From Ramlibacter tataouinensis (GTDB lineage: Bacteria; Pseudomonadota; Gammaproteobacteria; Burkholderiales; Burkholderiaceae_C): 26,831 bases of DNA. The notes beneath the pieces are model-generated. The model saw nothing but the letters and a program-made list of their open reading frames with translations. It did no database searches and was not told the DNA's origin. The stretch covers positions 441 to 27,271 of the forward strand of contig DIZF01000052.1 in NCBI GenBank assembly GCA_002427815.1, written 5' to 3'. Of the stretch, positions 15,197 through 24,019 are shown piece by piece. The stretch's first letter is position 1. Each line of letters opens with the position of its first letter. The position numbers and the translations under genes are program-made.

Positions 15197-15817
15197 ATGG
15201 ATTACCCCGGCAACCTGTTCGTCGTGGCGGCCCCCAGCGGGGCCGGCAAATCCAGCCTGGTCAAGGCCCTGCTGGAACTGGACGCCCGTGTGCAGCCCTC
15301 CGTTTCGCACACCACCCGCCCGCCGCGCGGCCAGGAAAAGAACGGACGCGAGTATTTCTTCGTGACGTCGCGCGAGTTCGACGAAATGGTGCTGGCCGAT
15401 GCGTTTGTCGAATGGGCATTCGTGCACGACCAGCGTTACGGCACGTCGAAAAAGGCGATCGAGGAGAGCATCGCGCAGGGCGCGGACGTCATCCTGGAAA
15501 TCGACTTCCAGGGCGCGCTGCAGATCAAGCGCATCTTCGGCAATGCCGTGCTGATCTTCATCCTGCCGCCCAGCTGGGAAGAGTTGCGCTCGCGCCTGGA
15601 GCGCCGGGGCGAGGACGCTCCGGACGTCATCGACCTGCGTCTGCGCAATGCCGCCGAGGAGATGGCCCAGGCCCGGGAGTTCGATTTCGTTATAATAAAC
15701 GAGTTATTCGAACGCGCGTTGTTCGACCTCAAGGCGATCGTTCACGCCCAGCGGCTCAAGTTCTCGGCTCAGCGCCGGGCCCGGGCCGAAACCTTCAAAG
15801 CCCTCAACATCACCTGA
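15197..15817 (+). CDS. gmk: Guanylate kinase
   Basis: Phosphorylates GMP (and dGMP) with ATP to GDP, an essential cytosolic purine step; it also supplies the GDP/GTP pool used by SpoT for (p)ppGpp. The 206 residues match the family. The P-loop APSGAGKSS is at 12-20, the GMP-binding region carries SHTTRPPRGQEKNGREYFF, and EIDFQGALQI and the lid-region Arg residues (SRLERRGED) are in place. The late FVIINELFE segment is written with AT-rich codons that spell a TATAAT box (see the promoter entry). The start ATG follows the intergenic element by about 15 bases and has a weak ribosome site. It precedes rpoZ by 15 bases. Confidence 0.97.
   Translation: MDYPGNLFVVAAPSGAGKSSLVKALLELDARVQPSVSHTTRPPRGQEKNGREYFFVTSREFDEMVLADAFVEWAFVHDQRYGTSKKAIEESIAQGADVILEIDFQGALQIKRIFGNAVLIFILPPSWEELRSRLERRGEDAPDVIDLRLRNAAEEMAQAREFDFVIINELFERALFDLKAIVHAQRLKFSAQRRARAETFKALNIT
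15691..15696 (+). promoter_or_regulatory. Perfect -10 box inside gmk, candidate rpoZ(-spoT) promoter
   Basis: TATAAT occurs in the coding sequence of gmk about 140 bases before rpoZ. It arises from codons GTT ATA ATA AAC, including two consecutive rare ATA isoleucine codons, in a gene that otherwise uses C/G-ending codons. No convincing -35 lies at 17 bases. The codon choice suggests selection on the DNA, but promoter activity is inference. Confidence 0.45.
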
Positions 15818-15832
15818 AAAACGGAACAATCC

Positions 15833-16036
15833 ATGGCCCGCATCACCGTTGAAGACTGCCTGCAGAAGATCCCCAACCGCTTCCAGCTGGTGCTGGCGGC
15901 CACCTACCGCGCCCGTATGCTGAGCCAGGGCCATGCGCCCAAGATCGAAAGCAAGAACAAGCCGGGCGTGACGGCACTGCGCGAAATCGCCCAAGGCAAG
16001 ATCGGCCTGGAAATGCTCAAGAAAGTGCCCGGCTGA
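15833..16036 (+). CDS. rpoZ: RNA polymerase omega subunit
   Basis: Small subunit that helps fold and assemble the beta-prime subunit of RNA polymerase and contributes to a ppGpp-binding site. The 67-residue protein begins MARITVEDCLQKIPNRFQLV and carries the conserved AATYRAR and ALREIAQGKI segments; 67 residues is the normal betaproteobacterial length. GGA lies nine bases before the ATG. Its place directly before spoT couples a ppGpp target with the ppGpp enzyme, an arrangement known from E. coli (rpoZ-spoT). A strong terminator follows 25 bases after the stop, so most spoT expression probably starts separately or by read-through. Confidence 0.98.
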   Translation: MARITVEDCLQKIPNRFQLVLAATYRARMLSQGHAPKIESKNKPGVTALREIAQGKIGLEMLKKVPG

Positions 16037-16061
16037 ACCCCAGCAAGGTCTTTTTGCCTAT

Positions 16062-16088
16062 AAAAGCACCGCCAGTCGGTGCTTTTTT
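16062..16088 (+). terminator. Rho-independent terminator after rpoZ
   Basis: A perfect 10-bp stem, AAAAGCACCG and CGGTGCTTTT around a 5-base loop, ends in a run of six T (16083-16088). It lies 25 bases past the rpoZ stop and 44 bases before spoT. The A/T arms make it partly symmetric. Confidence 0.9.
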
Positions 16089-16131
16089 GTTGCTGAGCGC
16101 GGCCACACCGGGTGCGCGCTACATTTAGGGC

Positions 16132-18399
<2,268 letters not shown>

Positions 18400-18400
18400 G

Positions 18401-18955
18401 TCACACGCCGGGCGCGGGGTAGCTCACAGTGAGCACTTCGATCTCCTGCGTCCCCAGCGGGGTCGCGAGCTTGACCACGTCGCCTTCTTGCGCCTTCAAC
18501 AGCGCCCGCGCGATCGGCGATATCCAGCTCACCTGGCCCTGCGCGCTGTCGGCCTCGTCGATGCCCAGGATGGTCACGGTTCGCTCCTGCCCGGACTCCT
18601 CCGCGTAGGTGACGGTTGCCCCGAAAAAGACCTGGTCCCGTCCGTGATGGACGCTGGGGTCGGTGACCTCGGCCACTTCCAGCCGTTTGGTGAGAAACCG
18701 GATGCGGCGATCGATCTCGCGCAGGCGCTTCTTGCCGTAGATGTAGTCGCCGTTCTCGGAACGGTCGCCGTTGCCGGCCGCCCAATGCACCACCTCCACC
18801 ACCTTGGGCCGCTCATGGTCGATCAGCTGCATCAGCTCACCGCGCAGGCGTGCGTAGCCCTGCGGGGTCATGTAGTTTTTTGCAACCGGCATCTCCTCGG
18901 GCTGCACGCCGTCGTCGTCGTCGCCTTCGGATTCCCGGGTGAAAGCCTTGCTCAT
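18401..18955 (-). CDS. greB: Transcription elongation factor GreB
   Basis: Enters the RNA polymerase secondary channel and stimulates cleavage of backtracked RNA. The 184 residues comprise an acidic N-terminal leader (EGDDDDGVQPEE), the coiled-coil domain opening NYMTPQGYARLRGEL with the GNGDRSENGDYIYGKKRLREID tip region split here as GDRSENGDY and GKKRLREID, and a C-terminal FKBP-like domain (WISPIARALL; GDVVKLATP). The tip Asp-Glu pair needed for cleavage is visible in DRSENGD. The ENGDYIYGKKR form points to GreB over GreA. The N-terminal acidic stretch is longer than in E. coli GreB. It stands alone, convergent with spoT. Confidence 0.96.
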   Translation of the reverse strand: MSKAFTRESEGDDDDGVQPEEMPVAKNYMTPQGYARLRGELMQLIDHERPKVVEVVHWAAGNGDRSENGDYIYGKKRLREIDRRIRFLTKRLEVAEVTDPSVHHGRDQVFFGATVTYAEESGQERTVTILGIDEADSAQGQVSWISPIARALLKAQEGDVVKLATPLGTQEIEVLTVSYPAPGV

Positions 18956-19161
18956 GCCGCAAGCATAGCGAGCGCCAGGGGCTGCAGTGATCTTTCCTGC
19001 ATGCTCATACGCAGCGTCCTGCGCCCCGCCCGCCGAGCCTTGTCGGTGCGAGAGCCGGTAGGCGGCGTCCTACGTTTGGACGCGAGGTCATCCGGGTGCT
19101 TGCCGGTGGTTGCCATGGATAGAGTGACGACAGCCTCCATTGCTGTGCGAAGCGAGTCCCC

Positions 19162-19557
19162 ATGCACCTGCAAGCCTTTGTCGTTGAGGACAACCCGACC
19201 ATCCGCGAGAACCTGGTGGGCGCCCTCGAAGAACTCACCTGTATGAAGGTGGCCGGCAGCAGCGCGACCGAAAACGAGGCGCTGGCCTGGCTGGAGCAGA
19301 ACACCGATCGTTGGGACCTGGTGATCGTCGATCTTTTTCTCAAGCAGGGAAGCGGCCTTCACCTGGCTGAGCGCATCAGGCGCCTGCGGCCCAACCAGAA
19401 GATCGTGGTCTTCAGCAATTACATCAACGCGAGCGTGCGCAAGCGCTGCGCGCAGCTCGGCGTCGACGCCGTCTTCGACAAATCGACTGAGATCGACTCG
19501 CTGGTGGACTACTGCGCTCATCAGTGCATTTGCATTTCGCAGGCCCAGGCCGCATAA
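19162..19557 (+). CDS. Stand-alone response-regulator receiver (CheY-like) protein
   Basis: A single receiver domain of 131 residues without an attached DNA-binding or enzyme domain. The acidic pocket is Glu9-Asp10 (VVEDN), the phosphoacceptor is Asp57 (LVIVDLFLK), the switch residue is Ser85 (VVFSNY) and the conserved Lys is Lys107 (VFDKS), so it should be phosphorylatable. No histidine kinase lies in the window, so its partner must be elsewhere. Similar small receivers occur widely in Comamonadaceae, but the output is unknown. The 18-residue tail after the domain is Cys/His-containing (DYCAHQCICISQ), which is unusual. A weak AGCGAG precedes the ATG. The 206-base upstream gap, shared with greB, holds a GCGTCC/GGACGC inverted repeat (19065-19083). 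Confidence 0.92.
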   Translation: MHLQAFVVEDNPTIRENLVGALEELTCMKVAGSSATENEALAWLEQNTDRWDLVIVDLFLKQGSGLHLAERIRRLRPNQKIVVFSNYINASVRKRCAQLGVDAVFDKSTEIDSLVDYCAHQCICISQAQAA

Positions 19558-19651
19558 GCGACAACTGGCGAGTGGGCCCATGGCCAGCCGCGTCAGTCGA
19601 TCAGCAGAGGCTGCATCAAACGCCCACGCGAATCTGGAAGGCGCAAGAAAG

Positions 19652-19681
19652 AGGGTCAGCGTGCAAATACACACTGACCCT
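19652..19681 (-). terminator. Intrinsic terminator of tRNA-Arg
   Basis: On the minus strand a 12-bp stem with one mismatch (AGGGTCAG-x-GTG paired with CAC-x-CTGACCCT, 6-base loop) starts five bases after the encoded CCA of the tRNA and is followed by CTTTCTT. It could also stop transcripts coming from the response-regulator gene on the other strand. Confidence 0.8.
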
Positions 19682-19686
19682 GATAT

Positions 19687-19763
19687 TGGTGCGGCTGGCA
19701 GGATTCGAACCCACGACCCCTTGGTTCGTAGCCAAGTACTCTATCCAACTGAGCTACAGCCGC
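19687..19763 (-). tRNA. tRNA-Arg (anticodon ACG)
   Basis: The minus strand folds as a complete 77-base tRNA. The acceptor stem is GCGGCTG/CAGCCGC, the D arm contains AGCTCAGTTGGATAGAGT, the anticodon stem CTTGG/CCAAG holds loop CTACGAA with anticodon ACG, and the T arm is GTGGGTTCGAATCC. Discriminator A and a genomically encoded CCA end the gene. ACG would be deaminated to ICG and read CGU/CGC/CGA, the main Arg codons of a GC-rich genome. Confidence 0.98.
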
Positions 19764-19773
19764 TGAGTTTGCG

Positions 19774-19779
19774 ATTATA
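19774..19779 (-). promoter_or_regulatory. -10 box of the tRNA-Arg promoter
   Basis: A perfect TATAAT on the minus strand ends 10 bases before the mature tRNA 5' end, which leaves a short leader for RNase P. The -35 region is a poor match to consensus. Confidence 0.6.
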
Positions 19780-19848
19780 GCAGCGGCCACCGCCGGTAAG
19801 CGCCGTCGATAATCCAGGGCAGCCGCCTGGACTTCAAAGGAGACAAGC

Positions 19849-20778
19849 ATGCCCTCCCACAGCCAACGCCCGTACCGGGGCGTGTTTCCGGTCGTGCCGA
19901 CGATTTTTCATGCGGATGGCGCGCTCGACCTCGCGGGCCAGCTGCGCGCTGTCGATTTCATGATCGACGCCGGATCGCAGGGGCTGTGCATCCTCGCCAA
20001 TTTTTCCGAGCAGTTCTCCCTGACCGACGACGAGAGAGCGATGCTCATGCAATCGGTGCTCAGGCACGTTGCCGGCCGGGTTCCGGTGATCGTGACCACC
20101 ACCCATTTCAGCAGCCTCGTGTGCGCGCAGCGCTCGCTGCAGGCGGAACAGGCCGGCGCCGCGATGGTGATGGTGATGCCGCCCTATCACGGCGCGACGG
20201 TCCGTGCCGCGGAACCGGCGATCCACGAGTTCTTCGCCACCGTGTCCGACGCGGTGTCGATTCCCATCATGATCCAGGACGCTCCGGTCGCGGGCACGCC
20301 GCTTTCCGCCGGCTTTCTCGCCCGCATGGCCAGGGAAATCGGGAACGTCCGGTACTTCAAGATCGAGACCGCGGGTGTCGCCGCGAAATTGAGAAGCCTG
20401 ATCGCCGAAGGCGGGGCGGCCGTCGAGGGCCCGTGGGACGGCGAGGAAGCGATCACGCTGCTGGCCGATCTCGACGCGGGCGCAACCGGTTCCATGACCG
20501 GCGGCGGCTATCCCGACGGCATACGCCAGATCACCGATGCGTACTTCGCCGGCCGGCGCGCCGAAGCGGCCGCGGCGTACCAGCGCTGGCTGCCGCTGAT
20601 CAACTACGAGAATCGCCAGTGCGGCCTGCTGGCGTGCAAGGCGCTGATGCGCGAAGGCGGTGTCATCGCCGATGACACGGCGCGGCGTCCCCTGCAGCCG
20701 CTCCATCCGGCAACGCGGGCCGGTCTGATCGAGCTGGCGCGGGGCCTGGACCCGCTGGTCCTGCGCTGGGGCAAGTAG
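19849..20778 (+). CDS. DHDPS/NAL-family lyase or dehydratase, possibly 2-keto-3-deoxy-sugar-acid dehydratase
   Basis: A 309-residue TIM-barrel protein of the dihydrodipicolinate synthase family. The Schiff-base lysine is Lys171 in YFKIETAG. The DapA catalytic Tyr133 position, normally in a YNxP context, reads QDAP here (143-146). The threonine pair of the GTTGE loop is replaced (ANFSE, 50-54), while a Tyr at 113 (MPPYHG) is kept. True lysine-pathway DapA activity is therefore unlikely. From memory, the IMIQDAP...YFKIET...GPWDGEEAITLLADLDAGATG pattern resembles 2-keto-3-deoxy-L-arabonate dehydratases, but this is an inference. AAAGGAGA lies six bases before the ATG. It is convergent with the hydroxyacid dehydrogenase, six bases apart, and next to an aminotransferase, so a small keto-acid metabolism group is plausible. 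Confidence 0.85.
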   Translation: MPSHSQRPYRGVFPVVPTIFHADGALDLAGQLRAVDFMIDAGSQGLCILANFSEQFSLTDDERAMLMQSVLRHVAGRVPVIVTTTHFSSLVCAQRSLQAEQAGAAMVMVMPPYHGATVRAAEPAIHEFFATVSDAVSIPIMIQDAPVAGTPLSAGFLARMAREIGNVRYFKIETAGVAAKLRSLIAEGGAAVEGPWDGEEAITLLADLDAGATGSMTGGGYPDGIRQITDAYFAGRRAEAAAAYQRWLPLINYENRQCGLLACKALMREGGVIADDTARRPLQPLHPATRAGLIELARGLDPLVLRWGK

Positions 20779-20784
20779 GCCCTG

Positions 20785-21765
20785 TCAGACGAAGCCGTTC
20801 TTCAGCACCGTTTCACCCCGCCATTGCCGCTCGAGGTTTTCCAGCAGCAGGTCGATCACGTTGTCTTCGTACCTCTGCGTTTCCCCCGCCGAATGCGGGG
20901 TGATGAACAGGTTGGTCACGTTCCACAAGGGCGACGATTCCGGCAAAGGCTCTTCCCACACGCAATCGACGGCGGCGCCCGCGATCGAGCCGGACTGCAA
21001 GGCCTCGATCAGGGCCGCTTCATTGACGACGCGACCGCGAGCCACGTTGATGAGGCAAGCCGAAGCCTTCATCGCCCCAAGCGCGTTCGCGTCGACAAGA
21101 TCTTCGGTTGACGGATTCAGGGGACAGGTGAGCACGACAAAGTCGGCCTGAGGCAGCACTTCGAGCAACGCCGATTGGGCCACCGTCTGGTCTGCCGCTT
21201 CGCCGCCTCTGGAAGGGTCCCGCTTGACACCGATCACCCGCATGTCGAATGCCTTCGCCAACCGGGCCAGGCGCGAGCCGATCCGTCCCATTCCCACGAT
21301 GACGACGGTCTTGCCGCCCAGTTCGTCCTCGCGGCTGGCGATTTCGGAGATGAGGCCGCGCCACCTGTGTGCGGCCTGGTTGTCCCTGGCCAGCGGCAGC
21401 TTGCGGGCGATCGCCAGGATCAACGCGATCGCGTGTTCGGCCACTGCACGTTCGTTCACGCCCTGCGCGCTTGCCACGCGCACCCCGGCCTGGCCCAGGA
21501 TTTCGCGCGAATACTGGTCGGTCCCGGCGCTGATCGACTGGATGAATGCGAGCCGGATCGCGCGCTCCATGAATTCGTTGCGCCAGAAACCGGACACCGA
21601 CAGCACGTCGGCCTCGCCGATGCGGGACTTCAGTTCGTCCAGGGTGCGCACTTCAAAGCACTTGATGCCGGTGTTGCGAAGCGCGAAACGCTCCAGCATG
21701 CGGTAGGCCGGATGAGCGAAGCAGATCGTGAGCTGGTCTCTGGGGAGTAATCGGCGTGACGTCAT
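20785..21765 (-). CDS. D-isomer-specific 2-hydroxyacid dehydrogenase
   Basis: NAD(P)-dependent reductase of 2-keto acids to D-2-hydroxy acids (glyoxylate/hydroxypyruvate reductase-like); the substrate is not determinable. With the ATG at 21765 the protein has 326 residues, the usual length. The open frame extends to 21984 but the extra 73 residues have no family similarity and would run into the divergent aminotransferase. The dinucleotide fold shows VIVGMGRIGSRLARLA (156-171). Catalytic residues are Arg243 (NVARGRVVNE), Glu272 (VWEEPLP) and His291 (TPHSAGE), so the active site is complete. The substrate-side motif is VSGFWRNEFM (57-66). It is divergent from the aminotransferase, with a 115-base gap that should hold both promoters. 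Confidence 0.92.
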   Translation of the reverse strand: MTSRRLLPRDQLTICFAHPAYRMLERFALRNTGIKCFEVRTLDELKSRIGEADVLSVSGFWRNEFMERAIRLAFIQSISAGTDQYSREILGQAGVRVASAQGVNERAVAEHAIALILAIARKLPLARDNQAAHRWRGLISEIASREDELGGKTVVIVGMGRIGSRLARLAKAFDMRVIGVKRDPSRGGEAADQTVAQSALLEVLPQADFVVLTCPLNPSTEDLVDANALGAMKASACLINVARGRVVNEAALIEALQSGSIAGAAVDCVWEEPLPESSPLWNVTNLFITPHSAGETQRYEDNVIDLLLENLERQWRGETVLKNGFV

Positions 21766-21880
21766 CCTGTTGCCCTGGGTGAGGACGGTCCAGCGTCCAG
21801 GCGGCTGCGGACCGATCCGGTAAAGTGCCGTGGTCAGTCTATCTGACATCGACGTTCTCGAAAAAAGGTTGAAAGCCGCC

Positions 21881-23105
21881 ATGGTCGACCCAGCACCCAC
21901 CCCGTTCCGCCGCGCCCAGCGCATCGCCGCGATCCAGGTATCGGAGATCCTGCGCATCGGCGCCGTCGCCGCCGAGCGCCGCAAGCAGGGTTCGTCCGGT
22001 GATCGTGCTGGGCGCCGGAGAGCCCGACTTCGATACGCCGGACCACATCAAGGAAGCCGCGATCCGCGCGATCCGCGCCGGCCAGACGCGCTACACGGTG
22101 CTGGACGGGACGCCCGAACTGAAGACCGCCATCCAGACCAAGTTCCGGCGCGAGAACGACCTCGATTACGCGGACTGTGAAATCACCGCGGGCGCCGGCG
22201 CCAAGCAGGTGATGCACAACGCATTCATGGCGACGCTCGATGCCGGCGACGAGGTCATCCTCGCCGCGCCTTACTGGACGTCGTATGCCGACATGGTGCT
22301 CATCGCCGGCGGCCGGCCGGTCCCGGTGGCCTGCTCCGAGCAAAATGGTTTTCGCCTGCAGAGCGCCGACCTGGAAGCGGCGATCACGCCGAGCACGCGC
22401 TGGCTGTTGCTCAATTCACCGTCGAATCCGAGCGGCTGCGCGTACAGCGCGGAGCAACTGCGGCCTATCCTCGATGTGCTGCTGCGCCATCCGCAGGTCT
22501 GGCTGATGAGCGACGACATCTACGAGCACCTGCTCTACGACGACATGCGATTCGTCACCGGCGCCCGGCTCGAGCCGGCGTTGAAGGAGCGAACCCTCAC
22601 GGTGAACGGCGTTTCCAAGTCCTATGCAATGACGGGTTGGCGCCTGGGCTATGGCGCCGGGCCGAAGGCCCTGATCGCCGCGATGGCCGTGGTGCAGAGC
22701 CAGAGCACTTCGAACCCGTGCTCGATCAGCCAGGCAGCGGCGGTCGAGGCCCTTTCGGGGCCGCAGGACACGGTCTCGCAATGGCGCAAAGCATTCCAGC
22801 GTCGACGTGATTTCGTTGTCCAACGGCTCAATGCGCTTGATGGCGTCGTCTGCCGCCGGCCGGAAGGCGCCTTCTACACTTTCGCGAGTTGTGCCGGTCT
22901 GATCGGTCGCCGAACACCCGACGGAAAGCGGATCGACAGCGACACGGCCTTCTGCCGCTATCTGCTCGACGCATACGATCTCGCGGTCGTGCCCGGGAGC
23001 TGCTTCGGGCTGGCGCCTTATTTCCGCATCTCGTACGCGGCGTCGGACTCGGACTTGAGGCAAGCATGCGAACGCCTTGCGCTCGCATGCAAGGCGCTGC
23101 ACTGA
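21881..23105 (+). pseudogene. Class I/II PLP aminotransferase (aspartate aminotransferase-like) with apparent frameshift
   Basis: The main open frame from GTG 21999 gives 368 residues beginning VIVLGAGEPDFDTPDHI, which normally starts near residue 35-40 of these enzymes. The missing N-terminus is present just upstream in another frame, from ATG 21881: MVDPAPTPFRRAQRIAAI followed by QVSEILRIGAVAAERRKQG. Removing one T at 21991/21992 joins them as ERRKQGRPVIVLGAGEPDF, a perfect family fit, so one extra base breaks the gene. The downstream part is intact, with NSPSNPSG, the SDDIYEHLLYDD segment and the PLP lysine in SKSYAMTGWRLGYGAGP. The rest shows no decay, so the change is recent or a sequencing error. 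In-family substrates include aspartate, aromatic amino acids or taurine-like amines. It is convergent with the CBS gene. Confidence 0.82.
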
Positions 23106-23124
23106 CGCGCCAGGCGCTGCCGGC

Positions 23125-23715
23125 TTAGCGCACCAGCGCGGCCTCGATCTCCGCGAAACTGTCCGCGGCTTCGGGCAACTGCAGCGGCGTGCCGAGCTGG
23201 CGGGCGATCTGCGAGAGCGAAAAGATCCCGCGAACCTCGATACCGCCGCTGGCGTCCTGCTGGATCACCAGGGCGTGATGTCGGCGGCTGCGTTGCAGGC
23301 TGGTCACCACATGGCCCACGCAGGCGCCCTGCACGGCGCGAAGGTCGAAAGCGTCGAGCCTGTTCGCCGGCGTCATCACGTCGGCCACCAGGATGTCCGA
23401 GTGCCGCACGCCCCGTTCGCGCGCAAGCGTGACGGGCCTTTCGCCCATGATGTCGGTGGCGGTGACGATGCCGGTCAGCAACTCCTGCTCATCCAGCACC
23501 AGCAGCATGCGCACGCCGCGCCGCATCATATAGTGGTTGGCCTCGTCCACCGTCGTGTTGGGCGACGCCACTGCGGCCGCCACCCGGGTGAGGTCCGTCA
23601 TGACCCCGATCGCCGGGGAATCCAGCGTGGTGGCCGGCTGGTCCTGCGTCGGGCGGCACAGGCTGACGCCGCCGTTGAGGTGTGTGCGAATGGCCAAGGC
23701 CGGGTAGCTGCTCAT
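23125..23715 (-). CDS. Two-CBS-domain protein
   Basis: A 196-residue cytosolic protein made of a tandem CBS pair, a module that binds adenine nucleotides and acts as an energy or redox sensor. The first CBS unit carries VASPNTTVDEANHYMMRRGV and LLVLDEQELLTGIVTATDI; the second has VADVMTP and LVIQQDASGGIEVRGIFSLS. There is no fused enzyme, transporter or kinase domain. The ATG at 23715 is chosen because GGAGG lies five bases upstream; a longer reading from 23754 adds 13 residues without support. The N-terminal 35 residues (MSSYPALAIRTHLNGG) match nothing I know. The partner or ligand is unknown; its neighbours give no operon clue as it stands between two oppositely oriented genes. Confidence 0.88.
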   Translation of the reverse strand: MSSYPALAIRTHLNGGVSLCRPTQDQPATTLDSPAIGVMTDLTRVAAAVASPNTTVDEANHYMMRRGVRMLLVLDEQELLTGIVTATDIMGERPVTLARERGVRHSDILVADVMTPANRLDAFDLRAVQGACVGHVVTSLQRSRRHHALVIQQDASGGIEVRGIFSLSQIARQLGTPLQLPEAADSFAEIEAALVR

Positions 23716-23783
23716 GTGAGCCTCCGTGTATGTCTTCCGCAACTTATAGCGCACTCAGGCTGAACGTGAGCTGAGCGCGGCCC

Positions 23784-23811
23784 AATTCCCGGCTCAGCCG
23801 GCGTGGGAATT
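23784..23811. promoter_or_regulatory. Inverted repeat in the gap upstream of the NRAMP gene
   Basis: AATTCCC (23784-23790) and GGGAATT (23805-23811) form a perfect 7-bp inverted repeat with a 14-base interior that contains GGC-TCA-GCC. It lies in the 304-base divergent gap (23716-24019) between the CBS gene and the transporter, about 210 bases before the transporter start. It could be an operator for a dimeric repressor; nothing else clear is seen in this gap, and the transporter ATG lacks an evident ribosome site. Confidence 0.3.
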
Positions 23812-24019
23812 CAGCAGGCAGGTTCACCCGGCCCTCGTCGGGCCATCGATCCCCAGTCCCTGCCCGAGTGGCAGCTGAATGGAAGGCAGGCAATCGACTG
23901 GTGCCACCTGGACCGTCTCTGTTCGCCAGGCTCGCCCATGGCTCATCAATACGCACGCCGCCATACATCAGCTAGCATCCAGGACTGAACCGCATCCTCA
24001 CAAGCAGCAAGCCCAACGC

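Noticed and set aside
19687..19763. tRNA-Arg as an integration site of a genomic island
   Set aside because: The 3' end of the tRNA faces its own terminator and the response-regulator gene; no integrase and no repeated tRNA 3' fragment were seen.
21766..21984. Upstream extension of the hydroxyacid dehydrogenase
   Set aside because: The added 73 residues have no family similarity and would overlap the start of the divergent aminotransferase.
23879..24019. ATG at 23879 as the start of the NRAMP gene
   Set aside because: The 47 extra residues are unlike any NRAMP N-terminus, and MPIGQDATTA from 24020 gives the expected short leader.
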